Virus record (IMG/VR): IMGVR_UViG_3300037119_004555
Span: 1 to 21,181 of that record
Origin: a virus
Reading direction: 5' to 3' (one strand)
DNA length: 21,181 nt
A program made the translations under genes and the position numbers. Below the pieces are notes generated by a model that was not told the DNA's origin, did no database searches, and saw only the letters and a program-made list of their open reading frames with translations. Position 1 is the stretch's first letter. Each line of letters opens with the position of its first letter. Below, one piece after another: positions 6,977 through 14,556 of this stretch.

Positions 6977-9841
6977 ATGTCAGCATATCAACTCACGGAT
7001 TTTTCCGACATTTATACCGCGATCCTAGAAGAGCTTAAAGTACAAGCTTCAGATACGAATACGCTTAATAGAATAAAGCGTATGATTAATATGATCTATA
7101 TTGATGAAGTCGTTCCAGCGAATCGTTGGTATTGGCTTTATGGCAACACTTCAATTACACACAAGGCTTACTACACTGGCGGCACCGTAGCAGTCACGCC
7201 AGGCTCAACAACAGCAACTATCTCTGTGGCCCCAACAAGTGCTTACGGCGATAGCGGTAGCTTTTTAAATCATAGCTTCTCTGTTGATGGCACTAACGAA
7301 GTTTACAAAATCACCGCACACACTGCGCTCGCAACAACATTTACAATCGATCAAGAATTTAATGGTGTGCTAGCGACCGCTGCCGGCTTTAAGATTTGGA
7401 AAGATTCGATACCACTTCCAACGGATTGCCGTGAAACCATAGAGGCTTGGCATGATTTTAAAAGTTCTCCAATGGACGGCTTTGGCTTACAGGAAATGCG
7501 CAAGCTTATGGCTAGCCAGCCTAAAGCCGAAGGCCGCCCATATTGCTATTCAACTTATGATTACTTTGATCCTTCAAGCGGTGACGATGAAACCGAGAGC
7601 GATCGTTATAGAGTATTCAAAGTATACCCGGCCATCTCGACCCTTTCGACCATCGTTAAGGTTGATTACGTAAAAGAAGTTGCAGCATTAGAGAATTCTG
7701 GCGACGAGCCCTTAATGCCAATAGAAGATAGGATAGTACTCTTTTATGGCGCTTTATCCCTTGCATGGGGTAGCATAAACAGGAACCCAGAAGAGGCAGC
7801 AAGAAATCGCCAACTCTTTGAAGCGAAGCTTGCTCGCATGATGGCTAAAGTCCAAGATTCAATGGATAAGCCTCGCTTAGAGCCTGCATCTACTTATGTA
7901 GTAGCAAAGCGTGGTCCTCGCATCTCCAGAGGGGCTAGAGGCTCTGGCAATTTTGCTGGTGGACAAAGTTCTTACTCAGCACCCTCTTATTTAAGTGGTG
8001 TAACAATTAACGGCGCGCTGCTTACAGGCAATGTTACAGCAAACTCTGGAGTAACTATTGATGGGCGCGATCTGTCTATCGACGGCGCAGCAAATGATGC
8101 TCATATTGCAGCATCTACGAATGTTCATGGGCTGACTGGTGGAGCCTCCGTTGTTGGCGATACACAGACGCAAACACTTACTAATAAAACAATTGCAGCA
8201 GGCAGTAACACTATTACAGGGCTCACTAATACTGCTATCAGTGCAAGTGCAGCGATTGCTTACTCTAAATTAAATTTAGCACTCTCTATTTTAAATGCCG
8301 ACATTAGCGCCAGTGCTGCGATTGCATATTCTAAGCTTGCTCTTACAGGCGCGATCTTAAATGCTGATTTAGCAGGCTCAATTGCATACTCGAAATTATC
8401 CCTCACAGGGGCAATATTGAATGCTGACCTTGCTGGCTCTATTGCATATAGTAAACTCTCGCTTACTGGTGCAATTTTAAATGCCGACATTAGTGCCAGT
8501 GCTGCGATTGCATATTCTAAGCTTGCTCTTACGGGCGCGATCTTAAATGCTGATTTAGCAGGCTCAATAGCACTAACAAAACTTGCAGCAACTACTGTTT
8601 CACGAGCCTTAGTATCAGACGGCTCTGGTGTAATTACCCCAGCAACTACCACAGCAGTTGAGATTGGTTACGTAAATGGAGTAACTTCAGCAATCCAAAC
8701 ACAAATGAATTTAAAAGCGCCCCTCGCAGGGCCAACATTCACAGGCACCGTAACAACGCCGGTAACGGCCTCACGCGCGTTAGTAACCGGAGCTAGCTCG
8801 GAGTTAGCTGCAGCAACCACAACAGCAACAGAAATCGGTTATGTAAATGGCGTTACTTCCGCAATCCAGACGCAGCTAAATACACTCGCTGTTTATACAC
8901 CATACTATTTAGGAAATCTTGGTCTTGCATGCTCTGTTTCTGGAAACGCATTAACAATTGCGCTTAAACAAGCGGATGGCTCCACAAATCCTGCGAGTGG
9001 GTCCGGCGCTGTTAAAGTAGCCTTTCGCTCAAGCACACTCACAGACGGTCTCTATAATATCCGCTCTATCACAGGGGCATTAAGCGTTGTTGTGTCCTCA
9101 GGTTCAACTTTAGGTCATAAAAGCGCGACGGCCCACAATATTTATGTTTACCTAGTAGATAATTCAGGCACGCCAGAGCTAGCAGTTTCAACAACACTTT
9201 ATAAAGAAAACAGATTTATCACTACAGTTGCCGAAGGTGGAGCAGGTGCTGCGGACACTAACAACATAGTCTACTCGACTACGGCACGCTCTTCACAACC
9301 ACACAGGCTTATTGCTGTGTTAATTTCGACACAAACAACTGCAGGTACTTGGGCCGCGGTGCCGACGACAACACATATTGGGCTAGTTGACATGCAAACA
9401 ATTGAGACTGTTGGAATGCGTGCAACAAGCGCTTCAACAACTCTCACTTATAATACTGAAGTTGTTGCAGTGAATGGAACCGTTTCTTTCGACACACACA
9501 ACGCATATAACTCTAGTACAGGCGTTTGGACCTGTCCAGTGGCGGGTAAATATGCAATTTCTGCGCAAATATTCTCAACTACAGCAATTACACCAGTCGT
9601 GGCTAGATCATTTACTATATTAGTTTACAAAGACGCTGGCGCTATTAGCCGAAGCGGTTTAGCGATCCAAGCGACGGGTGCAGCGGCAGCTTGGCGAGCT
9701 ACTGTTAATGATGTCGCACAACTTTCTGCAGGGGAAACCATCTCAATTAAAGGCTTTGGGGCTCTTGATGCCTCGACTGCCAATGTCCTTTCAGGAAATG
9801 CGATTGATAATTATTTAAGCATCATGAAGATTGGTGATTAA
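6977..9841 (+). CDS. tail adaptor fused to repeat fibre with C1q-like tip
   Basis: The start is ATG 6977 after GGAGG at 6963-6967, giving 954 aa; an upstream in-frame ATG at 6935 overlaps the preceding gene and was rejected. Residues 1-315 look like a head-to-tail adaptor of the P22 gp4/T7 gp11 kind: helical start, a beta insertion, then VKVDYVKEVA and a C-terminal helix near EDRIVLFYGALSLAWGSINR. Residues 335-640 are a fibre. Six SKL-type repeats of 20-22 aa (about 418-540) carry AILNADLAGSIAYSKL or ISASAAIAYSKL. Two copies of a TEIGYVNGVTSAIQTQ unit follow (542-635). Residues 812-954 resemble a C1q/TNF jelly roll, with VSFDTHNAYNSSTGVWTCPV and AGKYAISAQ. The fibre may let the adaptor ring carry receptor-binding arms directly. 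The fold of the tip is inferred. Confidence 0.75.
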   Translation: MSAYQLTDFSDIYTAILEELKVQASDTNTLNRIKRMINMIYIDEVVPANRWYWLYGNTSITHKAYYTGGTVAVTPGSTTATISVAPTSAYGDSGSFLNHSFSVDGTNEVYKITAHTALATTFTIDQEFNGVLATAAGFKIWKDSIPLPTDCRETIEAWHDFKSSPMDGFGLQEMRKLMASQPKAEGRPYCYSTYDYFDPSSGDDETESDRYRVFKVYPAISTLSTIVKVDYVKEVAALENSGDEPLMPIEDRIVLFYGALSLAWGSINRNPEEAARNRQLFEAKLARMMAKVQDSMDKPRLEPASTYVVAKRGPRISRGARGSGNFAGGQSSYSAPSYLSGVTINGALLTGNVTANSGVTIDGRDLSIDGAANDAHIAASTNVHGLTGGASVVGDTQTQTLTNKTIAAGSNTITGLTNTAISASAAIAYSKLNLALSILNADISASAAIAYSKLALTGAILNADLAGSIAYSKLSLTGAILNADLAGSIAYSKLSLTGAILNADISASAAIAYSKLALTGAILNADLAGSIALTKLAATTVSRALVSDGSGVITPATTTAVEIGYVNGVTSAIQTQMNLKAPLAGPTFTGTVTTPVTASRALVTGASSELAAATTTATEIGYVNGVTSAIQTQLNTLAVYTPYYLGNLGLACSVSGNALTIALKQADGSTNPASGSGAVKVAFRSSTLTDGLYNIRSITGALSVVVSSGSTLGHKSATAHNIYVYLVDNSGTPELAVSTTLYKENRFITTVAEGGAGAADTNNIVYSTTARSSQPHRLIAVLISTQTTAGTWAAVPTTTHIGLVDMQTIETVGMRATSASTTLTYNTEVVAVNGTVSFDTHNAYNSSTGVWTCPVAGKYAISAQIFSTTAITPVVARSFTILVYKDAGAISRSGLAIQATGAAAAWRATVNDVAQLSAGETISIKGFGALDASTANVLSGNAIDNYLSIMKIGD
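8228..8597 (+). repeat. intragenic fibre repeats (six units)
   Basis: Six units of 60-66 bases encode repeats of the NAD[L/I]...SIAYSKL...TGAIL pattern. Units 2 and 5 and the sequences after them form a near-identical direct repeat: 8288-8382 matches 8474-8568 over 95 bases with two differences by eye. Units 3 and 4 encode almost the same peptide with different codons. The mixture points to both old and recent duplication. Recombination between the copies would change fibre length by 62 residues in frame. Confidence 0.85.
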
Positions 9842-11679
9842 TGCCAAGACGCACGCAAGTATTTCAACAGCTTCCTTGGACAGGTGGTATTAACACTTCT
9901 GTCGATAGTGGGGTAATCCCACCAAATGATTTAGTTAAAGCTGAGAATATAGTATTTACTACAAGTGGTGTAAGAAGGAAACGAGAAGGCAGAACCTACT
10001 TTGATGCCCTTAGTGACATTCCAGCAGTCACACACAGAAGTTCTAGTGGTACTACTCGTACACTTAAATTTGCTGCCGCCGTCACCGACGCTACAGTAGA
10101 TAAGCTTTTTGTTGGCGAAGGCATTAATGTAACGACCACAACAACAAGTGGTAATGAATACACTTACTATCAAGTAACCGCCGGCACAGTTGCCGCCATA
10201 ACGACAACAACGATCACCGACGACTCAATCACTTACACTGCAGTCGGCTCGCTCACTGAAACCTCTACTGCAACGACAACCTGCACAGTAGCGCGCGCTT
10301 ACCCAATTGTTAAACTCGTAGACTATTGGCGCTGGACCGGATCGGCGTTAGCCCAACGAATTGTTGGAATAACTTCACAGCCTAAAATAGTTCGTTACGA
10401 TTCTAGTGGCAACCGAAAAGAGATTACTAAAGACAGCGGTGCTACTGCTCGTGTGGGAACCTCCACGAAAGTTTGTAGCGTCGTGTTCAACGAACGCCTT
10501 ATAGTGGCACAAACTCGAACAGGTAACGTGCCCTCGAAATATTACCCAGAAAGCGACACTGATTGGGTAGACTTAGGCGGAACTCCACCAGACTTCTCTA
10601 TCTGCGCAGTCCACTTAAACAGAGTTTGGACTAACGATAAAGCAAACAAAGATCGTTTACACTATTCAGCAACAGCCAATGCCGAGAAGTGGAATGGAGC
10701 AGACGATTCGGGCGCTCTAGATATTCGTCCCGGTGATGGTGATCCGACCGGAATTTCCAGCATATTCGCATTCAAAGGCCGCATCTTTGTAAGTAAACAA
10801 AATAAGATCTACCAAGTTGTTGGTGACTCACCGGAGAACTTTCAGATATTAGATGTCTCTCAAGGCATTGGTTGTATCGCGCAGGATGCAGTAGCAGCAC
10901 TAGATCAAGACGATGTTTACTATGTTTCAAAGCGTGGTGTACACTCTATCGGCGCAACTGCCAGCTTCGGCGACTTCGAAGGCCAATATCTAAGCACCAA
11001 AATACAACCTTCATTTAATGACTGGCTCCCAAGTAGGCTTGAATTTACAAAGACGCTTTATATCCCGTTCCTAAACTCAGTCGCCTTCGCCGTCTCTGAA
11101 GTTGATACGAGCGCGCCCGATATTGTTTGGCTTTATAACATCATAAATAAAGAATGGTATCAATGGCCAGACTTAGCTGCTACAGCTATGACTAATGCGT
11201 TATTCACATCAGTAAACACCTTATTAATAGCTACAAATAGCGGCAAGATAGTAAAAGCGCAAAATGGAACCTTCGTTGACTATACTAATGAAGCAATCCC
11301 CTACTATATAAAATCAGGCACCATTTATCCTGATAATAACGTGCTCACACTTAAAAATTTTAAGCGCGTCACTATATTCTTTAAGCCTCGCGCAGGATAC
11401 TCCCTGTCCGTAATAGCTAAAATAGATACGCATTCTGCCCAAACGCTTACATTTACAGGCAGTTCAAGTGGTGATCTTTTAGGGGTGTCGTTTCATTTAG
11501 GAGTAAGTACTTTAGGGGCTGATACGTTCTTTGCCCCCTACACACTACCCATAGATGGTATTGGCCACGGTATCACACTTGAAGTGCGTCAGAGTGGTCT
11601 GGCCGAAGAGGGCGATATTTATGGCTATGCCATTGAGTGGGAGCCAGCGGAGTTCCCTCAAGAGACCGGCGACGAATAG
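9841..11679 (+). CDS. tail hub/DNA stabilisation protein, P22 gp10 or T7 gp12-like
   Basis: This 612-aa protein starts at ATG 9841, sharing one base with the preceding stop (TAATG), so translation is coupled. It begins RTQVFQQLPWTGGINTSVDSG and continues with NIVFTTSGVRRKREGRTYF, a typical opening of phage proteins forming the tail hub below the adaptor. The middle part carries WGA-type beta-propeller elements: NRVWTNDKANKDRLHYSAT, a D-rich GDPTGISSIFAFKGRIFVSK, and SKRGVHSIG. A Thr-rich insertion lies at about residues 60-150, and the end is beta-rich. Its place straight after the adaptor matches P22 and T7-like gene order. Specific assignment to gp10 or gp12 cannot be made by eye. Confidence 0.75.
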   Translation: MPRRTQVFQQLPWTGGINTSVDSGVIPPNDLVKAENIVFTTSGVRRKREGRTYFDALSDIPAVTHRSSSGTTRTLKFAAAVTDATVDKLFVGEGINVTTTTTSGNEYTYYQVTAGTVAAITTTTITDDSITYTAVGSLTETSTATTTCTVARAYPIVKLVDYWRWTGSALAQRIVGITSQPKIVRYDSSGNRKEITKDSGATARVGTSTKVCSVVFNERLIVAQTRTGNVPSKYYPESDTDWVDLGGTPPDFSICAVHLNRVWTNDKANKDRLHYSATANAEKWNGADDSGALDIRPGDGDPTGISSIFAFKGRIFVSKQNKIYQVVGDSPENFQILDVSQGIGCIAQDAVAALDQDDVYYVSKRGVHSIGATASFGDFEGQYLSTKIQPSFNDWLPSRLEFTKTLYIPFLNSVAFAVSEVDTSAPDIVWLYNIINKEWYQWPDLAATAMTNALFTSVNTLLIATNSGKIVKAQNGTFVDYTNEAIPYYIKSGTIYPDNNVLTLKNFKRVTIFFKPRAGYSLSVIAKIDTHSAQTLTFTGSSSGDLLGVSFHLGVSTLGADTFFAPYTLPIDGIGHGITLEVRQSGLAEEGDIYGYAIEWEPAEFPQETGDE

Positions 11680-11692
11680 AGGCCGAAGGCCT
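11680..11692 (+). terminator. hairpin after the tail hub stop codon
   Basis: AGGCC (11680-11684) pairs with GGCCT (11688-11692) around GAA, extendable by a G-T and an A-T pair to seven pairs, and followed by TTTCC. It starts at the base after the stop codon. It is the most terminator-like of the three hairpins of this kind, but the T run is only three bases beyond the stem. Confidence 0.35.
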
Positions 11693-11746
11693 TTCCATAG
11701 GCTATAATTGGTGCAGCCGGCGGGTATGCGCGAGGTCTAGAAGGGA
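11680..11746 (+). promoter_or_regulatory. intergenic regulatory region before the second fibre gene
   Basis: After the hairpin come CTTTCCA (11691-11697) and a perfect TATAAT (11703-11708). GC-rich CAGCCGGCGGG, then GAGG and AAGGGA, precede ATG 11747. A -10 box without a recognisable -35 box at the proper spacing suggests either an activator-dependent promoter or a phage-specific element. The similarity to the gaps before the portal and capsid genes strengthens the regulatory reading. Confidence 0.42.
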
Positions 11747-12526
11747 ATGTCACAAATAGATATCAGACGAACATATGCGGACACAGTAACACTTTTTGCC
11801 GCTGATTTAGATGCAATCCTAGATGATGTTGAGTCGTTTTTAAACTCTACGAAATTAAACGACGACAATATACAGGACGCAGGCATCACAGCCTCTACTA
11901 AAATCATCGACTCTACAATTACGACGGCCAAGATTGCTACGAATGCTATCACCACAGTTAAAATTACCGATGCTAACGTTACTCGCTTAAAATTAGAAGC
12001 GGTAGAACGAACTCCTGTAGGCGCTGTACTGGCATATGCAGGCACAAGTGCTCCAACTGGCTGGCTCCTTTGTGAGGGGGCGGCAGTCAGCCGCGTTACC
12101 TACGCAACGCTTTTTGGAATAATCGGCGTTACACACGGACAAGGCAACGGCACCACTACTTTTAACGTCCCTGATTACAAAGGCATGTTTCTTCGTGGAC
12201 GCGCAAACTCAAGTGCTAATGATCCAGACAGAGCAACCCGGGTAGCTATGGCTACTGGGGGCGTGACTGGCGATAATGTTGGATCTACTCAAGGAAGCGC
12301 CTACGCATCTCACTTTCACTCTATCGTAGATCCTGGTCATAAGCATCAGCAGGATGGAGCCGCTTACGGCGTTGCTACTGGTAGCGATGCTGCTGGCCGC
12401 GTTTGGAATACGGGCGACACTGACGATACTACTACAAATACAACTGGGATTACAGGCACTGATACTTCTGGAGCCAATGAGACACGACCTATAAACGCTT
12501 ACGTACAATATATTATAAAATACTAA
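11747..12526 (+). CDS. tail fibre protein with phage tail collar domain
   Basis: In this 259-aa protein, residues 1-85 form an N-terminal shaft or attachment part with Thr/Ile repeats (STKIIDSTITTAKIATNAIT). Residues 90-153 form a tail collar domain: VGAVLAYAGTSAPTGWLLCE, then FNVPDYKGMFLRG. Two HxH pairs, H189/H191 and H198/H200, resemble the metal-binding histidines of T4 gp12- and lambda Stf-like receptor-binding tips. The ending ANETRPINAYVQYIIKY is typical of the family. Possible ribosome binding sites are GAGG at 11732-11735 and AGAAGGGA just before ATG. This is a second fibre besides the adaptor fusion. Trimer formation is expected from the family. Confidence 0.85.
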   Translation: MSQIDIRRTYADTVTLFAADLDAILDDVESFLNSTKLNDDNIQDAGITASTKIIDSTITTAKIATNAITTVKITDANVTRLKLEAVERTPVGAVLAYAGTSAPTGWLLCEGAAVSRVTYATLFGIIGVTHGQGNGTTTFNVPDYKGMFLRGRANSSANDPDRATRVAMATGGVTGDNVGSTQGSAYASHFHSIVDPGHKHQQDGAAYGVATGSDAAGRVWNTGDTDDTTTNTTGITGTDTSGANETRPINAYVQYIIKY

Positions 12527-12529
12527 AAA

Positions 12530-12868
12530 ATGATCGAAAAAAGCTTATATGGACAATACATTTTAGAACGCGAAGGGAAGCAGATTATTGAGCGCCCCGA
12601 AGGATTTGCTACGTATTTTTATACAAACGACATGTGTTACGTCGAGAATGTTTACGTCGCACCAGAGTTTAGACGAACTAAAATTGGCCGCGAATTACTT
12701 GAGAAGGCCGCCTCCGAGGCCAAGCTAAGAGGCATTAAAAAGCTTTTAGTTACTGTCAGGCCCAGCGCCAATGGTTCAACGACCTCCTTGAAAGCGGTGA
12801 CTGCATGTGGATTCACGCTTCAAAGCGCTGCTAACGATGCAATCTTTTTCGTTAAGGAAATAAATTAA
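12530..12868 (+). CDS. GNAT-family N-acetyltransferase-like protein
   Basis: This 112-aa protein has a GNAT core: a beta4-alpha3 motif A with CYVENVYVAPEFRRTKIGRE and LLEKAASEAKLRGIKKLLV (residues about 36-75), then a C-terminal GFTLQSAANDAIFFVKEIN strand. The pyrophosphate-binding signature R/QxxGxG/A appears as RRTKIG, so its first Gly is Lys; acetyl-CoA binding may be weak or changed. No clear Shine-Dalgarno precedes ATG 12530, three bases after the fibre stop, so coupling is likely. GNAT-like proteins occur at the T7 gp13 internal-virion position in several podoviruses, which fits this place before internal protein genes. Substrate is unknown. Confidence 0.75.
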   Translation: MIEKSLYGQYILEREGKQIIERPEGFATYFYTNDMCYVENVYVAPEFRRTKIGRELLEKAASEAKLRGIKKLLVTVRPSANGSTTSLKAVTACGFTLQSAANDAIFFVKEIN

Positions 12869-13717
12869 ATGGGCGCTATACTAGATCCTTTCACAGCAAA
12901 AGATCAAACACGCGCTGATGGCACTTCAGGAAGGGAGATTACGCCAGAGAGTGAGTTTGAGCGTATGCTACGTGAGCGCAATCAAGGCCAGTACGGAGAC
13001 ATGAATAAGTTTTTACAAGCTGGCATTGACCCAAATGCAATGTCGAACGCTGCAGGTACCGATCGCGGGCTAGCAGATATGCTTCGTCAATACTCGCAAA
13101 CAGGTGGTCAGCCAAACACGCAAGATTGGAATAATGCTAATGAGTTTGCATCACAAGCATTTGCTCCACAGCAATTACAAATGAACTACGACTTTGATCA
13201 ACAGAATATACAAGCCAAGCAGATGGCTGCGAAGATGGGTCGAAGCGCAAATGATCCACAAATACAAGCACAACTAGCACAGCAGCAATCACAGATGGCT
13301 GGGCAACTAAACCAAGCTCAATCACAGTATGCCTCTAACTTTGCACTCGCACAACCTCGTCAACGTCTAGGCTACACTTCACAGCTTGCTGACGTAAATC
13401 GTTCACGCGCCTCAATGGCCATGCAGAACCAGCAAACAATGCTCGGCATGAGTTCACAGAATTTGGGAATGGAGCGTGATTGGCGCCTTCAAACTGGCGG
13501 ACGTTTTGGCTCACAAGTACAGGAAAGCGGCGGCGGACTTAAAGGCGCTTTAACAGGCTTCATGGGTGTCGCAAGCACAGCGCTTGGTGGATACTCAGCG
13601 TTTAGTGGTGGCGGCAAGCCCCAGCAACAACAAGGCTATGGCCCAATGGCCGGCGGACCTATGGATAACATGGGCCCCCCTGGGTATGGACCAACTCGAG
13701 GTACAATGTATGGGTGA
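12869..13717 (+). CDS. internal virion/ejection protein, paralogue 1
   Basis: This 282-aa protein is rich in Gln, Met, Gly and Ala. The N-terminus has EITPESEFERMLRERNQGQY. A helical core follows with LADMLRQYSQTGGQP and long Gln/Met helices (QMNYDFDQQNIQAKQMAAKM). A Gly-rich end (residues about 218-282) may be membrane-active or disordered: GALTGFMGVASTALGGYSAF and a PQQQQGYGPMAGGP tail. The composition fits podovirus ejection proteins that leave the head with the DNA. AAGGAAA lies nine bases before ATG. The next gene is a full-length paralogue. Role inferred from composition and position. Confidence 0.65.
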   Translation: MGAILDPFTAKDQTRADGTSGREITPESEFERMLRERNQGQYGDMNKFLQAGIDPNAMSNAAGTDRGLADMLRQYSQTGGQPNTQDWNNANEFASQAFAPQQLQMNYDFDQQNIQAKQMAAKMGRSANDPQIQAQLAQQQSQMAGQLNQAQSQYASNFALAQPRQRLGYTSQLADVNRSRASMAMQNQQTMLGMSSQNLGMERDWRLQTGGRFGSQVQESGGGLKGALTGFMGVASTALGGYSAFSGGGKPQQQQGYGPMAGGPMDNMGPPGYGPTRGTMYG

Positions 13718-14549
13718 TGTAGGTAAAGCAGTAGGCGGCTTCTATGGCGCCAGTGTTGGCGGTGTCGCAGGACTTCCTGGAATGTTCGCAGGCGCAGACT
13801 TCGGTAGCGGCGGCGGCCTAGGCTTCAGCGACCCCGACAAAACAGAGAATCGACAATACTCTGGTTATAACTTAGCTCCAGAGAGTGACTTTGAGAAGCA
13901 ACTTCGCGGCAACATAGACAGCCAATATAAAGGTATGGAAGGCTTAGTAAACCAAGGGCCTGGCATGTTCGATGTCCAGGATTCACGAAATAGCTCACAA
14001 GCACTTGCAACTATGCTTCAGCAGTACTCGCAAAATGGCGGCAGGCCAATGCAGTCTGATTTAAGCGAGGCTAACTCGTACGCTCAACAAGTGATGCAAC
14101 CGCAGATGGTGGCAGCACAAGAGCAGTATAGACAGCAAGGCCAAGGTGCCTTAGCACTAGCTGATCAATTGGGCCGACCAGGCAGCGATCCAATATTACA
14201 AAATAAAATGAGTCAGTACCAAGGCCACAGCACAGCAATGATGCAAGCACAGCAAGGCGCTATAGGCGCGCAGTACGCTCAGCAATTACCAGGACAGCGC
14301 ATAGGCTACATGCAAGATGCAAACGCCATCAAAGGGCAACTAGCGATGCAAGCGATGTCTAATCGTCAAGCGCTTCTAGGCTTAGGCTCACAGTTGCAAA
14401 ATCAAGAGCGTGAGTGGCGTAAGACTACTGCTAACAAATGGAGTACGCAAACTGGTGAGAGTGGTGGTGGACCACTGGCTGCATTAGGTATGGGTGCCGC
14501 AATGACTGGAACAGTATTTAAAGGACTATCTGCCTTTGGCGGAGGATAA
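13710..14549 (+). CDS. internal virion/ejection protein, paralogue 2
   Basis: The start is taken as ATG 13710 (MGDVGKAVGGFYGASVGG): GAGG lies at 13699-13702 at good spacing, and the ATG overlaps the previous stop by eight bases. Upstream in-frame codons to 13566 fall inside the preceding gene and were rejected. The 279-aa product aligns with paralogue 1 by eye: APESDFEKQLRG matches TPESEFERMLRE, LATMLQQYSQNGGRP matches LADMLRQYSQTGGQP, and EREWRKTTANKWSTQTGESG matches ERDWRLQTGG...QESGGG. It carries an N-terminal Gly-rich hydrophobic stretch that paralogue 1 lacks. Both could form a mixed channel during ejection, which is inference. Confidence 0.65.
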   Translation: MGDVGKAVGGFYGASVGGVAGLPGMFAGADFGSGGGLGFSDPDKTENRQYSGYNLAPESDFEKQLRGNIDSQYKGMEGLVNQGPGMFDVQDSRNSSQALATMLQQYSQNGGRPMQSDLSEANSYAQQVMQPQMVAAQEQYRQQGQGALALADQLGRPGSDPILQNKMSQYQGHSTAMMQAQQGAIGAQYAQQLPGQRIGYMQDANAIKGQLAMQAMSNRQALLGLGSQLQNQEREWRKTTANKWSTQTGESGGGPLAALGMGAAMTGTVFKGLSAFGGG

Positions 14550-14556
14550 GTAATTT

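Noticed and set aside
8260-8652. 130-aa minus-strand frame over the fibre repeats
   Set aside because: It is repetitive only because it is the antisense of the SKL repeats. It has no ribosome binding site or neighbours on that strand.
11669-11708. Classical sigma-70 promoter with TATAAT at 11703
   Set aside because: No acceptable -35 hexamer is found 15-19 bases upstream, so only a general regulatory region is reported.
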